64,000 nt of DNA from Sphaerisporangium rubeum (lineage in GTDB: Bacteria; Actinomycetota; Actinomycetes; Streptosporangiales; Streptosporangiaceae), in contig NZ_JACHIU010000001.1 in the NCBI RefSeq assembly GCF_014207705.1, forward strand, positions 1,178,001 through 1,242,000. The letters run 5' to 3'. The position numbers and the translations under genes were made by a program. Within the stretch, counting starts at the first letter, position 1. Every line of letters begins with the position of its first letter. Positions 8,873 through 19,267 of the stretch are shown here, piece after piece. The notes beneath the pieces were generated by a model that was given only the letters and a program-made list of their open reading frames with translations, had not been told where the DNA came from and made no database searches.

Positions 8873-9760
8873 TCAGAAGGTCAGCGGGGGTAGCTCCGTG
8901 CGGGTGGGGAGGCCCTGCCAGTTGCTTTGGCTGGCGATGGTGAAGGCGGCCAAGGCGCAGCCGCGGCGGAGGCGGTCGGTGGGGTGGAGTTCTTCGAGGA
9001 CGCCGCTGAGGTAGCCGGCTACGAAGGCGCCGCCGGCGCCGGCTGGGTCTACGGCGGTCACGGGGGCCGCCTGTGCGTCGTAGCGCATGCCGTTGACGGT
9101 GCTGCTGGCTCCTTTGCTGCCTCGGGTGACGACCAGTTCGCGGATCGTTCCAATGGTGGGTTCGATGAGTTGGAGCTCTTCTTGGTTCGCGAAAAGGACG
9201 TCGGCGCCGGTGGCGAGTTCGTTGAGGGCTTCTACGGCTTCTTGGCGGTCTATCCAGAGTTGGGGTCGGTAGTTGACGTCGACCGAGACGGCCAGGCCGG
9301 AGTCTCTGGCGAGTTTCACGGCGTGGTGTGCGGCGCTCCAGGCGGTGCCGCTCAGAGCGGGGGTTATGCCGGTCACGTGGAGGATTTTGGCGGACTGTAC
9401 GGCGCGGGCCGGGATGTCGCCGGGGCCGAGGCGGGAGCCGGCGCTGCCGCCTCGGTAGTGGACGACGTGGCCGGCTCGGCCTATGCGGCGTTGACGCATG
9501 GCGAGGCCGGTGGAGGCGCCTGGGTCGGTCTGGATGTGGGTGGTGTCTATGCCTTCGCCGCGGAGGACGGTGACTATGCGTGCGCCTAGTTCGTCGGCGC
9601 CTACGCGGCCGAGCCAGGTGACGGAGTGGCCGAGCCGGGCCAGGCCGACGGCGGTGGTCAACTCGGGGCCGCCGATGTCGAGGCGGACGTCCATGTCGTG
9701 ACGGATGCGCTCGGCGGTGATGATGCCGACGGCCTCTCCGAGCGTGAACACGTCGGTCAT
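8873..9760 (-). CDS. PfkB-family sugar kinase homologue lacking catalytic residues (possible pseudokinase)
   Basis: 295-aa ribokinase-fold protein closest in layout to 2-keto-3-deoxygluconate kinases. Secondary elements and spacing are intact, from TLGEAVGIITAE through VDVNYRPQLW and FANQEELQLIE. Two key motifs are altered. The substrate-binding GGxxxN near the N-terminus reads GGPELT. The C-terminal GAGD anion-hole and catalytic-base motif reads DPAGAGGAFVAGYL, so Asp is replaced by Gly. Known PfkB kinases need this Asp. The protein may be catalytically dead or regulatory, or the change could be a single-base error (GAC to GGC). Start ATG 9760 was chosen because it begins the fold; a GAAAGA lies upstream. 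Confidence 0.82.
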   Translation of the reverse strand: MTDVFTLGEAVGIITAERIRHDMDVRLDIGGPELTTAVGLARLGHSVTWLGRVGADELGARIVTVLRGEGIDTTHIQTDPGASTGLAMRQRRIGRAGHVVHYRGGSAGSRLGPGDIPARAVQSAKILHVTGITPALSGTAWSAAHHAVKLARDSGLAVSVDVNYRPQLWIDRQEAVEALNELATGADVLFANQEELQLIEPTIGTIRELVVTRGSKGASSTVNGMRYDAQAAPVTAVDPAGAGGAFVAGYLSGVLEELHPTDRLRRGCALAAFTIASQSNWQGLPTRTELPPLTF

Positions 9761-10045
9761 GTCAGATCTTTCGTGCCAGGCGGACTCGTGCATCTGCGGT
9801 GCTTGATGGCGGAAAGCATGGCAGAGACCGGAGGGGCTCACAACGAAGTGCGTGATTCCTGTCTGTCGGTGCGAACGAAGTGTGCGGTGCGGCACATCGG
9901 TGGCGAAGGTGTGCGACTCCACGAGCCGCAGCGTTCCTGTCCGCCGGTGTGCTGGTCGACAGTGATCGTGGGATAAGCGGTGATCTTGCTTCGGTTTCGG
10001 TAAGGATGAGGTGGATCTCGGAAAAACGACGAAGGGGTCGAAGTG

Positions 10046-10387
10046 ATGACGAAGTACCTGATCTCATTCCCGAGTGACGCAATGGTCGTTTCCCAGGAGG
10101 AACTGCCGGCGGTCGCCGACGCGGCGCACGCTGTGGTGCGGGAGGCGAAGGACGCAGGGGTCTGGGTGTTCGGTGGGGGTATCGACGAGAGCGTTCCGCC
10201 GGTCATGGTGGACGGGGACGGGACGGTGACGGAAGGTACGTATCCGCAGACGCGGCGGATCGAAGGCGGGTACACGGTTCTGGAGCTGCCGTCGCACGAG
10301 GCGGCACGGGAGTGGGCCGCGAAGATCGCGGCCGCGTGCCGGTGCGCGCAGGAGGTTCGTGCCTTCCAGTACGACCCCGCCAGTTGA
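10046..10387 (+). CDS. YCII-related domain protein
   Basis: 113-aa single-domain protein of the YCII/DGPF superfamily, a ferredoxin-like dimeric fold often found with ECF sigma factors in actinobacteria. It begins MTKYLISFPS, has VFGGGIDESVPPVMV and ends with LPSHEAAREWAAKIAAACRCAQEVRAF. Start ATG 10046 was preferred over GTG 10043 because AAGGGG lies 8 nt upstream. It is followed by a bidirectional-looking hairpin at 10397-10427. No sigma factor adjoins it here; function unknown. Confidence 0.82.
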   Translation: MTKYLISFPSDAMVVSQEELPAVADAAHAVVREAKDAGVWVFGGGIDESVPPVMVDGDGTVTEGTYPQTRRIEGGYTVLELPSHEAAREWAAKIAAACRCAQEVRAFQYDPAS

Positions 10388-10396
10388 CGTGCCGGC

Positions 10397-10427
10397 GGGC
10401 CGCCTCATGTTGTTCCTGAGGCGGCCC
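10397..10427. terminator. hairpin terminator between converging genes
   Basis: A perfect 11-bp stem (GGGCCGCCTCA at 10397-10407 with TGAGGCGGCCC at 10417-10427) with a 9-nt loop. It sits between the convergent YCII gene (ends 10387) and the PfpI gene (ends 10455). There is no U-tract, as is common in high-GC actinobacteria. Confidence 0.7.
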
Positions 10428-10454
10428 GGGGTGGCCGCTCGTCGAGCGGCGACG

Positions 10455-11000
10455 TCAGTCTTCGAAGGCGTCGACGATGGCCTGGCAGAAGGCCTTGAGG
10501 TCGTCCGGCATGCGGCTGGTGATGAGTTTGTTCGGGCCGTTGGTGCAGACGATGACCTCTTGGTCGGTCCAGGCGGCGCCGGCGTTGGTGAGGTCGGTCT
10601 TGAGGCTGGGCCATGAGGTGACGGCGCGGTCGCCTACGACCTTGGCCTCGATGAGAGTCCACGGTGCGTGGCAGATGGCGGCCACGGGCTTGCCTGCGTC
10701 GAAGAAGCCGCGTACGAAACGGACGGCGTCCTCGTCCATGCGCAGGAAGTCGGGGTTGGCCACGCCGCCGGGGAGCACCAGGCCGTCGAAGTCGGCGGGG
10801 CCGGAGTCCTGGACGGTGGTGTCCACCGGGAAGGTGTCACCCTTGTCCAGGTGGTTGAACGCCTGGACGCGGCCGGTGTGCGTGGAGACCAGACGCGGGG
10901 TGCCGCCTGCCTGTTCGACGGCGCGCCATGGCTCGGTGAGTTCGACCTGCTCCACCCCCTGGGACGCCACGAGGAAGGCGATCTTCTTACCCTGAAGCAT
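10455..11000 (-). CDS. DJ-1/PfpI-family protein (type 1 glutamine amidotransferase-like)
   Basis: 181-aa PfpI/YhbO-type protein. The nucleophile elbow is AAICHAPW with Cys110 and His111, and the conserved acidic residue near the N-terminus lies in GVEQVELTEPW (about Glu20). PGGVANPDFLR and the C-terminal block SRMPDDLKAFCQAIVDAF are typical. Members are stress-linked peptidases, glyoxalases or deglycases; the exact activity cannot be read from the sequence. Start ATG 11000 has AAAGGAGT 6 nt upstream. It is probably monocistronic, with an XRE regulator 129 bp upstream on the same strand. Confidence 0.88.
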   Translation of the reverse strand: MLQGKKIAFLVASQGVEQVELTEPWRAVEQAGGTPRLVSTHTGRVQAFNHLDKGDTFPVDTTVQDSGPADFDGLVLPGGVANPDFLRMDEDAVRFVRGFFDAGKPVAAICHAPWTLIEAKVVGDRAVTSWPSLKTDLTNAGAAWTDQEVIVCTNGPNKLITSRMPDDLKAFCQAIVDAFED

Positions 11001-11128
11001 GAGTCACTCCTTTGAGCTGCGGTTCCTTTCTGCTCTATGAACCCGTGCCCGTTGGCGCGCGGGGTATGCGCGGGTGGCCGCGGTCACGGGACGGCGGCCA
11101 CGGACGTACCTGGTGGGTGGGGGAAAAC

Positions 11129-12037
11129 TCAGAACTCGTCGAGGAGTGAGCTGAGGAGGCGGCGCGACTCGGTGACGGTGGCGGCTTCCACGCACAGATG
11201 GTCCATGACTTTCATGTACGGGTCGGTCTCCTCGCGTTTGTCCAGGTACAACGCGCTGGTGAGCTGTTCCATGTACACGACGTCCGGCAGGTCGCCTTCC
11301 AGGAAGCGCAGGATGCTGAAGGGGCCGCCGGCGGCCGAGTGGCCGCCTTGGCCGAACGGGACGACCTGCACGGTGATGTTGGGCCGGGCCGCCATGTCCA
11401 GCAGGTGTTCCACCTGTGCGCGCATCACGCCGGGGCCGCCGAGGGGACGGCGCAGCGCGGCCTCGTCCACGAGGGCCCACAGTTTGGGGCCGCCGGGGTG
11501 GGTGACGCGTTGCTGGCGGGCCATGCGCAGGTCGACGCGGCGGGTCATCTCGTCGGCGGAGGCGCCGTAGTGGCCGAGCTTGATGACGGCACGTGCGTAG
11601 TCGGGGGTCTGGAGGAGGCCGGGGACGAACTGGATCTCGTAGGTGCGGATGACGGACGCGGCTTCTTCGAGGCCGACGTACAGCTCGAACCAGTTGGGGA
11701 GCAGGTCGCTGAACTTGTGCCACCAGCCGGGTGCGTTGGCCTGCCTGGCCAGTTGGAGGAACGTGTCGCGTTCGGCGGCCTCGGTGACGCCGTACAGGGT
11801 GAGCAGGTCGGCGACGTCGCGGTCCTTGAAGCCGACGCGGCCGAGCTCCAGCCGGCTGATCTTGGCTTCTGACGCGCGGATGGTGTGGCCTGCTTGATCG
11901 CGGGTGATGCCACGGGTGGTGCGCAACCGGCGGAGTTGCGCGCCGAGCAGGATGCGCAGCGCGGTGGGGCCTCCGCCTCCGGGTCGGACTAAGGAGGGTA
12001 TGTCCGGTTTGTCGTCCTGGCCGAGTGGCATGGCCAT
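11129..12037 (-). CDS. XRE-family regulator with DUF5753 (WhiJ-like, second copy)
   Basis: 302 aa. The HTH occupies about residues 25-80 (LRRLRTTRGITRDQAGHTIRAS...SRLELGR). DUF5753 follows, with SVIRTYEIQFVPGLLQTPDYA, RMARQQR and VQVVPFGQGGH. The start at ATG 12037 (MAMPLGQDD) follows AGGGAG; upstream in-frame codons lack a ribosome-binding site. It is divergent from an ATPase gene at 12299, matching the WhiJ/AbaA-type arrangement, but no DUF397 gene is present beside it, unlike the copies at 5.9 kb and 31.5 kb. Confidence 0.88.
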   Translation of the reverse strand: MAMPLGQDDKPDIPSLVRPGGGGPTALRILLGAQLRRLRTTRGITRDQAGHTIRASEAKISRLELGRVGFKDRDVADLLTLYGVTEAAERDTFLQLARQANAPGWWHKFSDLLPNWFELYVGLEEAASVIRTYEIQFVPGLLQTPDYARAVIKLGHYGASADEMTRRVDLRMARQQRVTHPGGPKLWALVDEAALRRPLGGPGVMRAQVEHLLDMAARPNITVQVVPFGQGGHSAAGGPFSILRFLEGDLPDVVYMEQLTSALYLDKREETDPYMKVMDHLCVEAATVTESRRLLSSLLDEF

Positions 12038-12298
12038 GCGTCTTCGCTCCCTGGAACCATGATGGAGAAGTCTTTCAATGTTCAATCTTGACGCTGCGGA
12101 GGGTCTGGCGACTACCCCATAGGGCATCCTTACTACTCAGGTCGGGTAAACCACGCACAGTGACCTATACCGGTGTTCTGTAGGGAAAGTTATGAGTTTG
12201 CACGTGCAGATGTTCTTGCATATGCATCGTGCGTGGAGAAAGATTGATCCTCCCGCGTCGACCACGCACTCGCGGGGCCGCGACGTAGTGAGGACGTG

Positions 12299-12790
12299 AT
12301 GACGGCTCAACCGGTACGCCGGCAGGCGGTCATAAGGGGCGAGGCCCCCTGGTGGCTGCTCCCTTCGGTGGAGGCGGCCCTCTGCGGCCCCGCCGGCGCC
12401 GAACTGCGGGAACTCGGCCACACCGGAGCCCCCGTCAAGGAGGCACGCGACTTCACCGCGCAGACCCTGACCGCCTGGGGCCTCGCCGAACTCTCCGCCG
12501 ACGCGCGCCTGGTCGTCTCGGAACTGGTCACCAACGCACTTCGTCACGCCGGCCCGCCACAAGGCGTACGCCTCCTGCACCGCTCCGCGCACCTGGTCTG
12601 CGCCGTCCTCGACTCCGCCGACCACCCCCCGATCCTCACCACGGCCGACCATTTCGCCGAGTCCGGCCGCGGCCTGTGGCTGATCGACACCCTCTGCTCC
12701 TCCTGGGGCTGGCACCCCCTGCCGCACGGCAAACTCGTCTGGGCCAGCTTCCCCACACCTCTCCCGTCCCACCACCGCACCTCGGCCTGA
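12299..12790 (+). CDS. single-domain ATP-binding protein (HATPase_c_2), WhiJ-module ATPase
   Basis: 163-aa GHKL ATPase. The N-box is LVVSELVTNALRHAG, the G1 region is VLDSADHPP and the G2 region is ESGRGLWLIDTLCSSWGW. It has an extra 40-residue N-terminus compared with the copy at 5.2 kb. ATG 12299 was chosen over GTG 12296 for its spacing from TGAGGA. It is divergent from the XRE-DUF5753 gene. By family it is anti-sigma-like, with an unknown partner. Confidence 0.82.
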   Translation: MTAQPVRRQAVIRGEAPWWLLPSVEAALCGPAGAELRELGHTGAPVKEARDFTAQTLTAWGLAELSADARLVVSELVTNALRHAGPPQGVRLLHRSAHLVCAVLDSADHPPILTTADHFAESGRGLWLIDTLCSSWGWHPLPHGKLVWASFPTPLPSHHRTSA

Positions 12791-12911
12791 CGCGCCGCTC
12801 CGCGAGGCTCTGACCTGGTCCGCGGCCCCGATCCGGGTGGTTGTACTGTGGTGATGAGTCCTGGCCTCCCCCCGCAGCCGCACCGTTTCATCGTGGGGAG
12901 AGGGAGCGATC

Positions 12912-14777
<1,866 letters not shown>

Positions 14778-14778
14778 C

Positions 14779-15279
14779 GTGAACGGCCACGACGACGAGC
14801 GTCCGCTGGTGGCCGAGGCGCAGGGGACCGAGGGGCCGGACGAGGACCTGGAGGCCGCCGCGGCGAAGCTCGCCGACATGGAGGACAAGTGGCTCCGCGC
14901 GGTCGCCGACCTGGACAACATGCGCAAACGGCTCCTGCGGGACGCCGAGCGGATCCGCGCCGAGGAACGGGTGCGGTCCGCGCGCGAATGGCTTCCCGTC
15001 CTGGACAACCTCGACCTCGCGCTGCGGTTCGCCGACGCCGAGCCCGGGGGTGTCATCGAAGGCGTGCAGACCGTGCGCGACCAGGCCGTGGCGCTGCTGG
15101 CCCGCCTCGGGTACCCTCGGCGCGACGAGACAGGGGTGCCGTTCGACCCCGCCGTGCACGAGGCCGTCGGCACCGTACCGGCGGGGGACGCCGCGCCTGG
15201 CACGGTGGCCGAGGTGGTGCGGCCGGGGTACGGCGAGCTGCGTCCGGCGGCGGTGCTGGTCGCCATGGCGCAGGAGTGA
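14779..15279 (+). CDS. grpE: GrpE nucleotide exchange factor
   Basis: 166 aa. An acidic, coiled-coil N-terminal half contains ADLDNMRKRLLRDAERIRAE. The C-terminal beta domain includes GVPFDPAVHEAVGTVPAG and VVRPGYGELRPAAVLVA, the standard GrpE signature. It starts at GTG 14779, one base after the dnaK stop, so it is translationally coupled. It releases ADP from DnaK. Length is at the short end for actinobacterial GrpE. Confidence 0.93.
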   Translation: MNGHDDERPLVAEAQGTEGPDEDLEAAAAKLADMEDKWLRAVADLDNMRKRLLRDAERIRAEERVRSAREWLPVLDNLDLALRFADAEPGGVIEGVQTVRDQAVALLARLGYPRRDETGVPFDPAVHEAVGTVPAGDAAPGTVAEVVRPGYGELRPAAVLVAMAQE

Positions 15280-15285
15280 GGCACC

Positions 15286-16185
15286 GTGGCGGCCCGCGAT
15301 CTGTACGAGGTCCTCGGGGTGCCGCGGACGGCGACCCGGGAGGAGATCCAGCGCGCGTACCGCAAGCTGGCCCGGTCCCATCACCCCGACGTCAGCAAGG
15401 ACCCCGGCGCGGAGGAGCGGTTCAAGGACATCGCCGAGGCCTGGGACGTGCTGTCCGACCCGGCGAAACGGCGCCGGTACGACGCCTTCGGCCCGGACTG
15501 GCGCTCGGTGCCTGAGGATGTGGACCCCGAGGCGTGGGCCAGGGCCCGGCGCGGCCCGCGTGCCGGTGCCGGACGTCATGCCGCCCCCGGTTTCGGCGGT
15601 CTCGGCCCCGACATCGACTTCGCCGACCTGTTCGGCGGCGGCTGGGGACCGGCAGCCGGCCTCGACCAGGAGGCCGAGATCACCATCGGGGTCGGCGAGG
15701 CGTACCACGGGGGCCGCCGCCACATCACCCTGACCGGCCCGGAAGGCGCACGCGACCTGCGGGTCGACATCCCGGCCGGCGTCACCGACGGCCAGCGGAT
15801 CCGCCTCGCGGGACAGGGAGGCAGAGTCGACGCGGGCCGGCCGGGGGATCTGTACCTGAACGTCAGGATCTCCGACCCCCGGTACCGCGTGGACGGCCGC
15901 GACCTGTACGTGTCGCTGCCGCTCACGCCGTGGGAGGCCGCGCTCGGCGCCACCGTCGCGCTGGACACCCCCGGTGGCGAGGCCAAGCTCAAGATCCCGC
16001 CGGGTACGTCCAGCGGCCGCCGCCTGCGCCTGCGCGGACGCGGCCTGCCGAGCCCCCGCGCGGGGCCGGGGGACCTGTACGCCGAGGCGCGGATCGTGGT
16101 GCCGCCGCGTCTCACCGACGAGGAACGCCGGCTGCTGGAACGGCTCGCCGACGTGTCGGCCTTCGACCCGAGGAGGAGCCTGTGA
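15286..16185 (+). CDS. DnaJ-type co-chaperone without zinc finger (CbpA class)
   Basis: 299 aa. The J domain occupies residues 5-70 with HPD in RSHHPDVSKD. A Gly-rich stretch follows (APGFGGLGPDIDFADLFGGG), then the two-barrel C-terminal substrate domain (VDIPAGVTDGQRIRLAGQG). The four CxxCxGxG repeats of canonical DnaJ are absent, which places it in the CbpA class. GTG 15286 lies 6 bp after grpE. The gene directly downstream encodes a CbpM-like modulator, the known partner of CbpA. Confidence 0.92.
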   Translation: MAARDLYEVLGVPRTATREEIQRAYRKLARSHHPDVSKDPGAEERFKDIAEAWDVLSDPAKRRRYDAFGPDWRSVPEDVDPEAWARARRGPRAGAGRHAAPGFGGLGPDIDFADLFGGGWGPAAGLDQEAEITIGVGEAYHGGRRHITLTGPEGARDLRVDIPAGVTDGQRIRLAGQGGRVDAGRPGDLYLNVRISDPRYRVDGRDLYVSLPLTPWEAALGATVALDTPGGEAKLKIPPGTSSGRRLRLRGRGLPSPRAGPGDLYAEARIVVPPRLTDEERRLLERLADVSAFDPRRSL

Positions 16186-16466
16186 CCACCGCGCTCATCC
16201 GGCTTCCCGGCCTGAGCCTGGAGCAGTTCGCCAGAGCCGGGGGACTGCACCCCGACCAGGTGCGCCGCCTGGTCGCGCTCGGCCTGATCGACCCGCTCGG
16301 CGGCCCCGACCTGCGGTTCGCGCCGTCGCAGCTCATCGTGCTCGGCCGCATCGAACGGCTCCGCGAGGGCCTGTGCGTCAACTACGCGGCGCTCGGGCTG
16401 GTCATGGATCTGCTCGACCGGGTCGCGGAGCTGGAGGCGGCGCTCCAGCGGGCCCGGCATTTGTAG
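16182..16466 (+). CDS. cbpM: CbpM-like chaperone modulator (MerR-like fold)
   Basis: 94-aa protein starting at GTG 16182, overlapping the dnaJ stop by 4 bp (GTGA). It begins TTALIRLPGLSLEQFARAGG, continues LHPDQVRRLVALGLIDPL in MerR-like helices, and ends MDLLDRVAELEAALQRARHL. CbpM in other bacteria binds the J domain of CbpA and inhibits it; here the pairing is supported by the coupling. It could alternatively be a small HspR-like DNA-binding protein, but it lacks the HspR tail. Confidence 0.82.
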   Translation: MTTALIRLPGLSLEQFARAGGLHPDQVRRLVALGLIDPLGGPDLRFAPSQLIVLGRIERLREGLCVNYAALGLVMDLLDRVAELEAALQRARHL

Positions 16467-16492
16467 GAAATGTCAATGAAAATCCGTTCACG

Positions 16493-16519
16493 GCGTAATA
16501 CGCGCGACGCGTAATCCGC
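16493..16519. promoter_or_regulatory. direct repeats upstream of the clpP pair
   Basis: GCGTAATACGC (16493-16503) and GCGTAATCCGC (16509-16519) repeat at 16-bp spacing about 100 bp before the first clpP ATG. A CGC-n5-GCG dyad (CGCTTTGCGCG) follows at about 16518. The layout fits an activator or repressor site; ClgR- or PopR-type control of clpP is known in actinobacteria, but these bases do not clearly match the sites I know. Confidence 0.35.
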
Positions 16520-16619
16520 TTTGCGCGAAAATGTGCCGACGGTGAAACGCGTGCCGATCAGGTCCTTTTTCTGGAAGTGTTGACGCCGTATTCGACCTTC
16601 GGGAAAGGAAGCAGATCTC

Positions 16620-17261
16620 ATGATCGTCTCCCCGCGTCCCCACTCGTTCGGCCGCGTCGTCGCCACCACCACCAGCGACATCGCCCCTGTGGTCCCCTAT
16701 GAACCCGTCGTCCAGCGGCTCCTGCGAGAACGCATTGTCTTCCTCGGACAGGAGGTCGACGACCAAATAGGCAACCGCATCTGTGGTGAATTGCTCCTGC
16801 TCGCCGCGGAAGACCCGCAGCGCGACATTTTCCTTTACATCAACTCACCTGGCGGCTCCGTGAGCGCCGGCATGGCCATTTACGACATGATGGAATACGT
16901 CCCCAACGACGTCTGCACCGTCGGCATGGGCCTCGCCGCGTCCATGGGCCAGTTCCTGCTCTGCGCCGGCACCCCCGGCAAGCGGTACGTCCTGCCGCGG
17001 GCCCGCGTCATGATGCACCAGCCCTCCGGCGGCATCGGCGGCACCGCGTCCGACATCAGGATCCAGGCCGAGCAGATGCTGTACACCAAGCAGACCATGG
17101 CCCGCCTCATCGCGCAGCACACCGGGCAGCCCCTGGAGCGCATCGAGGCCGACTCCGACCACGACCGCTGGTTCACCGCCGAAGAGGCCAAGGAGTACGG
17201 CATCGTCGACCACGTCGTCGCCACCGCGCGCAACATCCCGTCCGCCGGCCCCGTGTCATGA
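16620..17261 (+). CDS. clpP: ATP-dependent Clp protease proteolytic subunit (first of pair)
   Basis: 213-aa serine peptidase ClpP. The catalytic Ser lies in [10 protein letters not shown], His in [10 protein letters not shown], and Asp in the ADSDHDRWF region. The N-terminal 28 residues are a longer, Ala/Thr/Pro-containing extension, probably processed. ATG 16620 follows AAAGGAAG. The gene overlaps the second clpP by 4 bp (ATGA), matching the clpP1P2/clpP3P4 arrangement of actinobacteria in which two ClpP types form a mixed tetradecamer with ClpX or ClpC. Confidence 0.94.
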   Translation: MIVSPRPHSFGRVVATTTSDIAPVVPYEPVVQRLLRERIVFLGQEVDDQIGNRICGELLLLAAEDPQRDIFLYINSPGGSVSAGMAIYDMMEYVPNDVCTVGMGLAASMGQFLLCAGTPGKRYVLPRARVMMHQPSGGIGGTASDIRIQAEQMLYTKQTMARLIAQHTGQPLERIEADSDHDRWFTAEEAKEYGIVDHVVATARNIPSAGPVS

Positions 17262-17884
17262 GCGACGCCGAAGTGATCCCCATCCACAGCCGTTACGTCA
17301 TGCCGACGTTCACCGAGCGCACCTCCTACGGCGTCAAGGAGATGAGCCCCTACAACAAGCTGTTCGAGGACCGCATCATCTTCCTCGGCGTGCAGATCGA
17401 CGACACCTCGGCCAACGACGTGATGGCGCAGCTCCTCACCCTGGAGTCCCTCGACCCCGACCGCGACATCAGCCTCTACATCAACTCACCCGGCGGCTCG
17501 TTCACCGCCATGACCGCCATCTACGACACCATGCAGTTCGTCCGACCCGACGTCCGAACCGTCTGCATCGGCCAGGCCGCCTCCGCCGCGGCCGTCCTGC
17601 TCGCCGCCGGCACCCGCGGCAAACGCGCCGCGCTGCCGCAGTCACGCGTGCTGCTCCACCAGCCGTCCATGGAAGGCAGTTTCGGCACGGGAAGCGACCT
17701 CGAGATCCAGGCCCGCGAGATCATGCGCCTGCGCACCATGCTGGAGGAACTCGTCGCGCGCCACTCCAACCGTCCCGTCGAGACCGTCCGCGCCGACATC
17801 GAACGCGACAAGATCTTCACCGCCACCCAGGCCAAGGCGTACGGCCTGGTGGACGACGTCTTCGAGAACCGCAAACGCTCATGA
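17258..17884 (+). CDS. clpP: ATP-dependent Clp protease proteolytic subunit (second of pair)
   Basis: 208-aa ClpP. The catalytic Ser lies in [15 protein letters not shown], and His in [29 protein letters not shown] is conserved. It starts at ATG 17258 inside the stop of the preceding clpP. The active-site neighbourhood (QAASAAA) differs from the first subunit (LAASMGQ), as usual for complementary ClpP isoforms. A strong hairpin follows at 17897-17922. Confidence 0.94.
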   Translation: MSDAEVIPIHSRYVMPTFTERTSYGVKEMSPYNKLFEDRIIFLGVQIDDTSANDVMAQLLTLESLDPDRDISLYINSPGGSFTAMTAIYDTMQFVRPDVRTVCIGQAASAAAVLLAAGTRGKRAALPQSRVLLHQPSMEGSFGTGSDLEIQAREIMRLRTMLEELVARHSNRPVETVRADIERDKIFTATQAKAYGLVDDVFENRKRS

Positions 17885-17896
17885 CATGAGAAAAGA

Positions 17897-17922
17897 CAGG
17901 GGGTGCCGCGCCGCACCCCCTG
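17897..17922. terminator. hairpin terminator between clpP and glnII
   Basis: A perfect 10-bp stem (CAGGGGGTGC with GCACCCCCTG) and 6-nt loop lie between convergent clpP (ends 17884) and glnII (ends 17938). It probably terminates from both sides. Confidence 0.75.
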
Positions 17923-17937
17923 CCACGTCTCTTCGGG

Positions 17938-18954
17938 TCAGACCTGGCCGGCCTTCTCCAGGGCCGAGCAGCAGGTGTCCACGATCAGGCGGGTCACCAC
18001 GTACGGGTCGGCGTTCGCGTTCGGCCGCCGGTCCTCGATGTAGCCGTGCTTGTCGACCTCGACCTGCCACGGGATGCGCACCGACGCGCCGCGGTCCGAC
18101 ACGCCGTAGCTGAACTCGCTCCACGGCGCCGTCTCGTGCATGCCGGTGAGCCGGTGCTCGATGTCCGCGCCGTACCCCGTGATGTGCTCCTGCGCCTTCG
18201 TGCCGAGCGCCTCGCACGCCGTGATGATCGGGTCGTACGACGACCGCATCGCCTGCGTCGAGAAGTTGGTGTGCAGGCCCGCGCCGTTCCAGTCACCCTT
18301 CACCGGCTTCGGGTCCAGCGTCGCCGCGACCCCGAACTCCTCGGCGATGCGGTACAGCAGCCACCGCGCCACCCACAGCTGGTCCGCGACCGCCACCGGC
18401 CCCGCCGGCCCGACCTGGAACTCCCACTGACCCGGCATGACCTCGGCGTTGATGCCGGAGATCGCCAGCCCCGCCTCCAGGCACGCGTCGAGGTGCGCCT
18501 CGACGATCTCGCGGCCGTACACCTCGTCCGCGCCGACCCCGCAGTAGTAGAACCCCTGCGGCGCCGGGAAGCCCTGCGGCGCGGGGAACCCCAGCGGACG
18601 GCCGTCCTTGAAGAACGTGTACTCCTGCTCGATGCCGAACCACGAGTCCTGCGCGGCGAACTGCTCGGCGACCGGCGTCAGCTTCGCGCGCGTGTTGGTC
18701 GGGTGCGGCGTCATGTCGGTCAGCAGAACCTCCGACAGCACCAGCACGTTGTCCCCGCCACGGATCGGGTCCGGGCACACGAACACCGGCTTCAGCACAC
18801 AGTCCGACGCCTTACCCGGCGCCTGGTTCGTGCTGGACCCATCGAACCCCCAGGTGGGAAGCTCGGCCCCATCCGCAAGGATCTTGGTCTTGGACCGGAG
18901 CCGCGCCGTCGGCTCGGTCCCGTCGATCCAGATGTACTCGGCCTTGTAGGTCAC
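17938..18954 (-). CDS. glnII: glutamine synthetase type II (eukaryote-like)
   Basis: 338-aa short glutamine synthetase. GSII signatures are TWGFDGSSTNQAPG near the N-terminus, WFGIEQEYTFF for metal/ATP binding, GINAEVMPGQWEFQVGP, and DWNGAGLHTNFSTQ. A GFPAPQ motif is duplicated in tandem (residues about 122-133), a small in-frame repeat. It assimilates ammonium into glutamine. Start GTG 18954 is preceded by AGAGGG. GSII genes in actinomycetes are commonly under GlnR nitrogen control; a weak candidate site lies at 19021-19036. Confidence 0.94.
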   Translation of the reverse strand: MTYKAEYIWIDGTEPTARLRSKTKILADGAELPTWGFDGSSTNQAPGKASDCVLKPVFVCPDPIRGGDNVLVLSEVLLTDMTPHPTNTRAKLTPVAEQFAAQDSWFGIEQEYTFFKDGRPLGFPAPQGFPAPQGFYYCGVGADEVYGREIVEAHLDACLEAGLAISGINAEVMPGQWEFQVGPAGPVAVADQLWVARWLLYRIAEEFGVAATLDPKPVKGDWNGAGLHTNFSTQAMRSSYDPIITACEALGTKAQEHITGYGADIEHRLTGMHETAPWSEFSYGVSDRGASVRIPWQVEVDKHGYIEDRRPNANADPYVVTRLIVDTCCSALEKAGQV

Positions 18955-19020
18955 TGTCGATCCCTCTCAACCTCTCGGGCAACAACACGCGAAGCGCAAC
19001 GCCGACGCTGTCAACCCCCC

Positions 19021-19036
19021 GTTTCCCACCTGTTGC
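19021..19036 (-). promoter_or_regulatory. candidate GlnR-type box upstream of glnII
   Basis: On the glnII strand the bases read GCAAC-n6-GAAAC. This matches the GlnR a-site/b-site layout GTnAC-n6-GAAAC with one mismatch. It lies 67 bp upstream of the GTG start. A TTGACA hexamer sits between it and the gene. This is tentative. Confidence 0.3.
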
Positions 19037-19247
19037 CCATGTATGAACACCATGTGAAATGGTCCCAGGACCCTACGTGTCCTCCCTCACAAGTCCCCCC
19101 AGCTAAACCCCCGACTTCCCCATCCCTTCCCCACCCGGCGTACCGACCCCCAACCCAGTTTTCGGACCCCACCGTCCGCAACCCGCCGATCCAGCGACCC
19201 ACACCCGGCGACCACCCACCCCGGCCACAACCTGCGTCTCATTTCCG

Positions 19248-19267
19248 AACTCTGCTATGGCAGAGTT
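19248..19267. promoter_or_regulatory. perfect inverted repeat upstream of thioesterase
   Basis: AACTCTGC-TATG-GCAGAGTT, with 8-bp perfect arms, lies 38 bp upstream of the thioesterase ATG (19306). It is an AT-rich spot in very GC-rich surroundings and fits a dimeric repressor operator overlapping the promoter; the regulator is not adjacent. A leader hairpin is the alternative. Confidence 0.5.

Noticed and set aside
12791-12911. HspR HAIR element (CTTGAGT-n7-ACTCAAG) before dnaK
   Set aside because: Looked for and not present; no hspR gene follows either.
16540-16620. TTGACG as clpP -35 box
   Set aside because: No matching -10 occurs and the ATG is too close downstream.
18540-18600. GFPAPQ duplication in glnII as an insertion defect
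   Set aside because: It is in frame and in a variable loop of GSII; the active-site motifs are unaffected.
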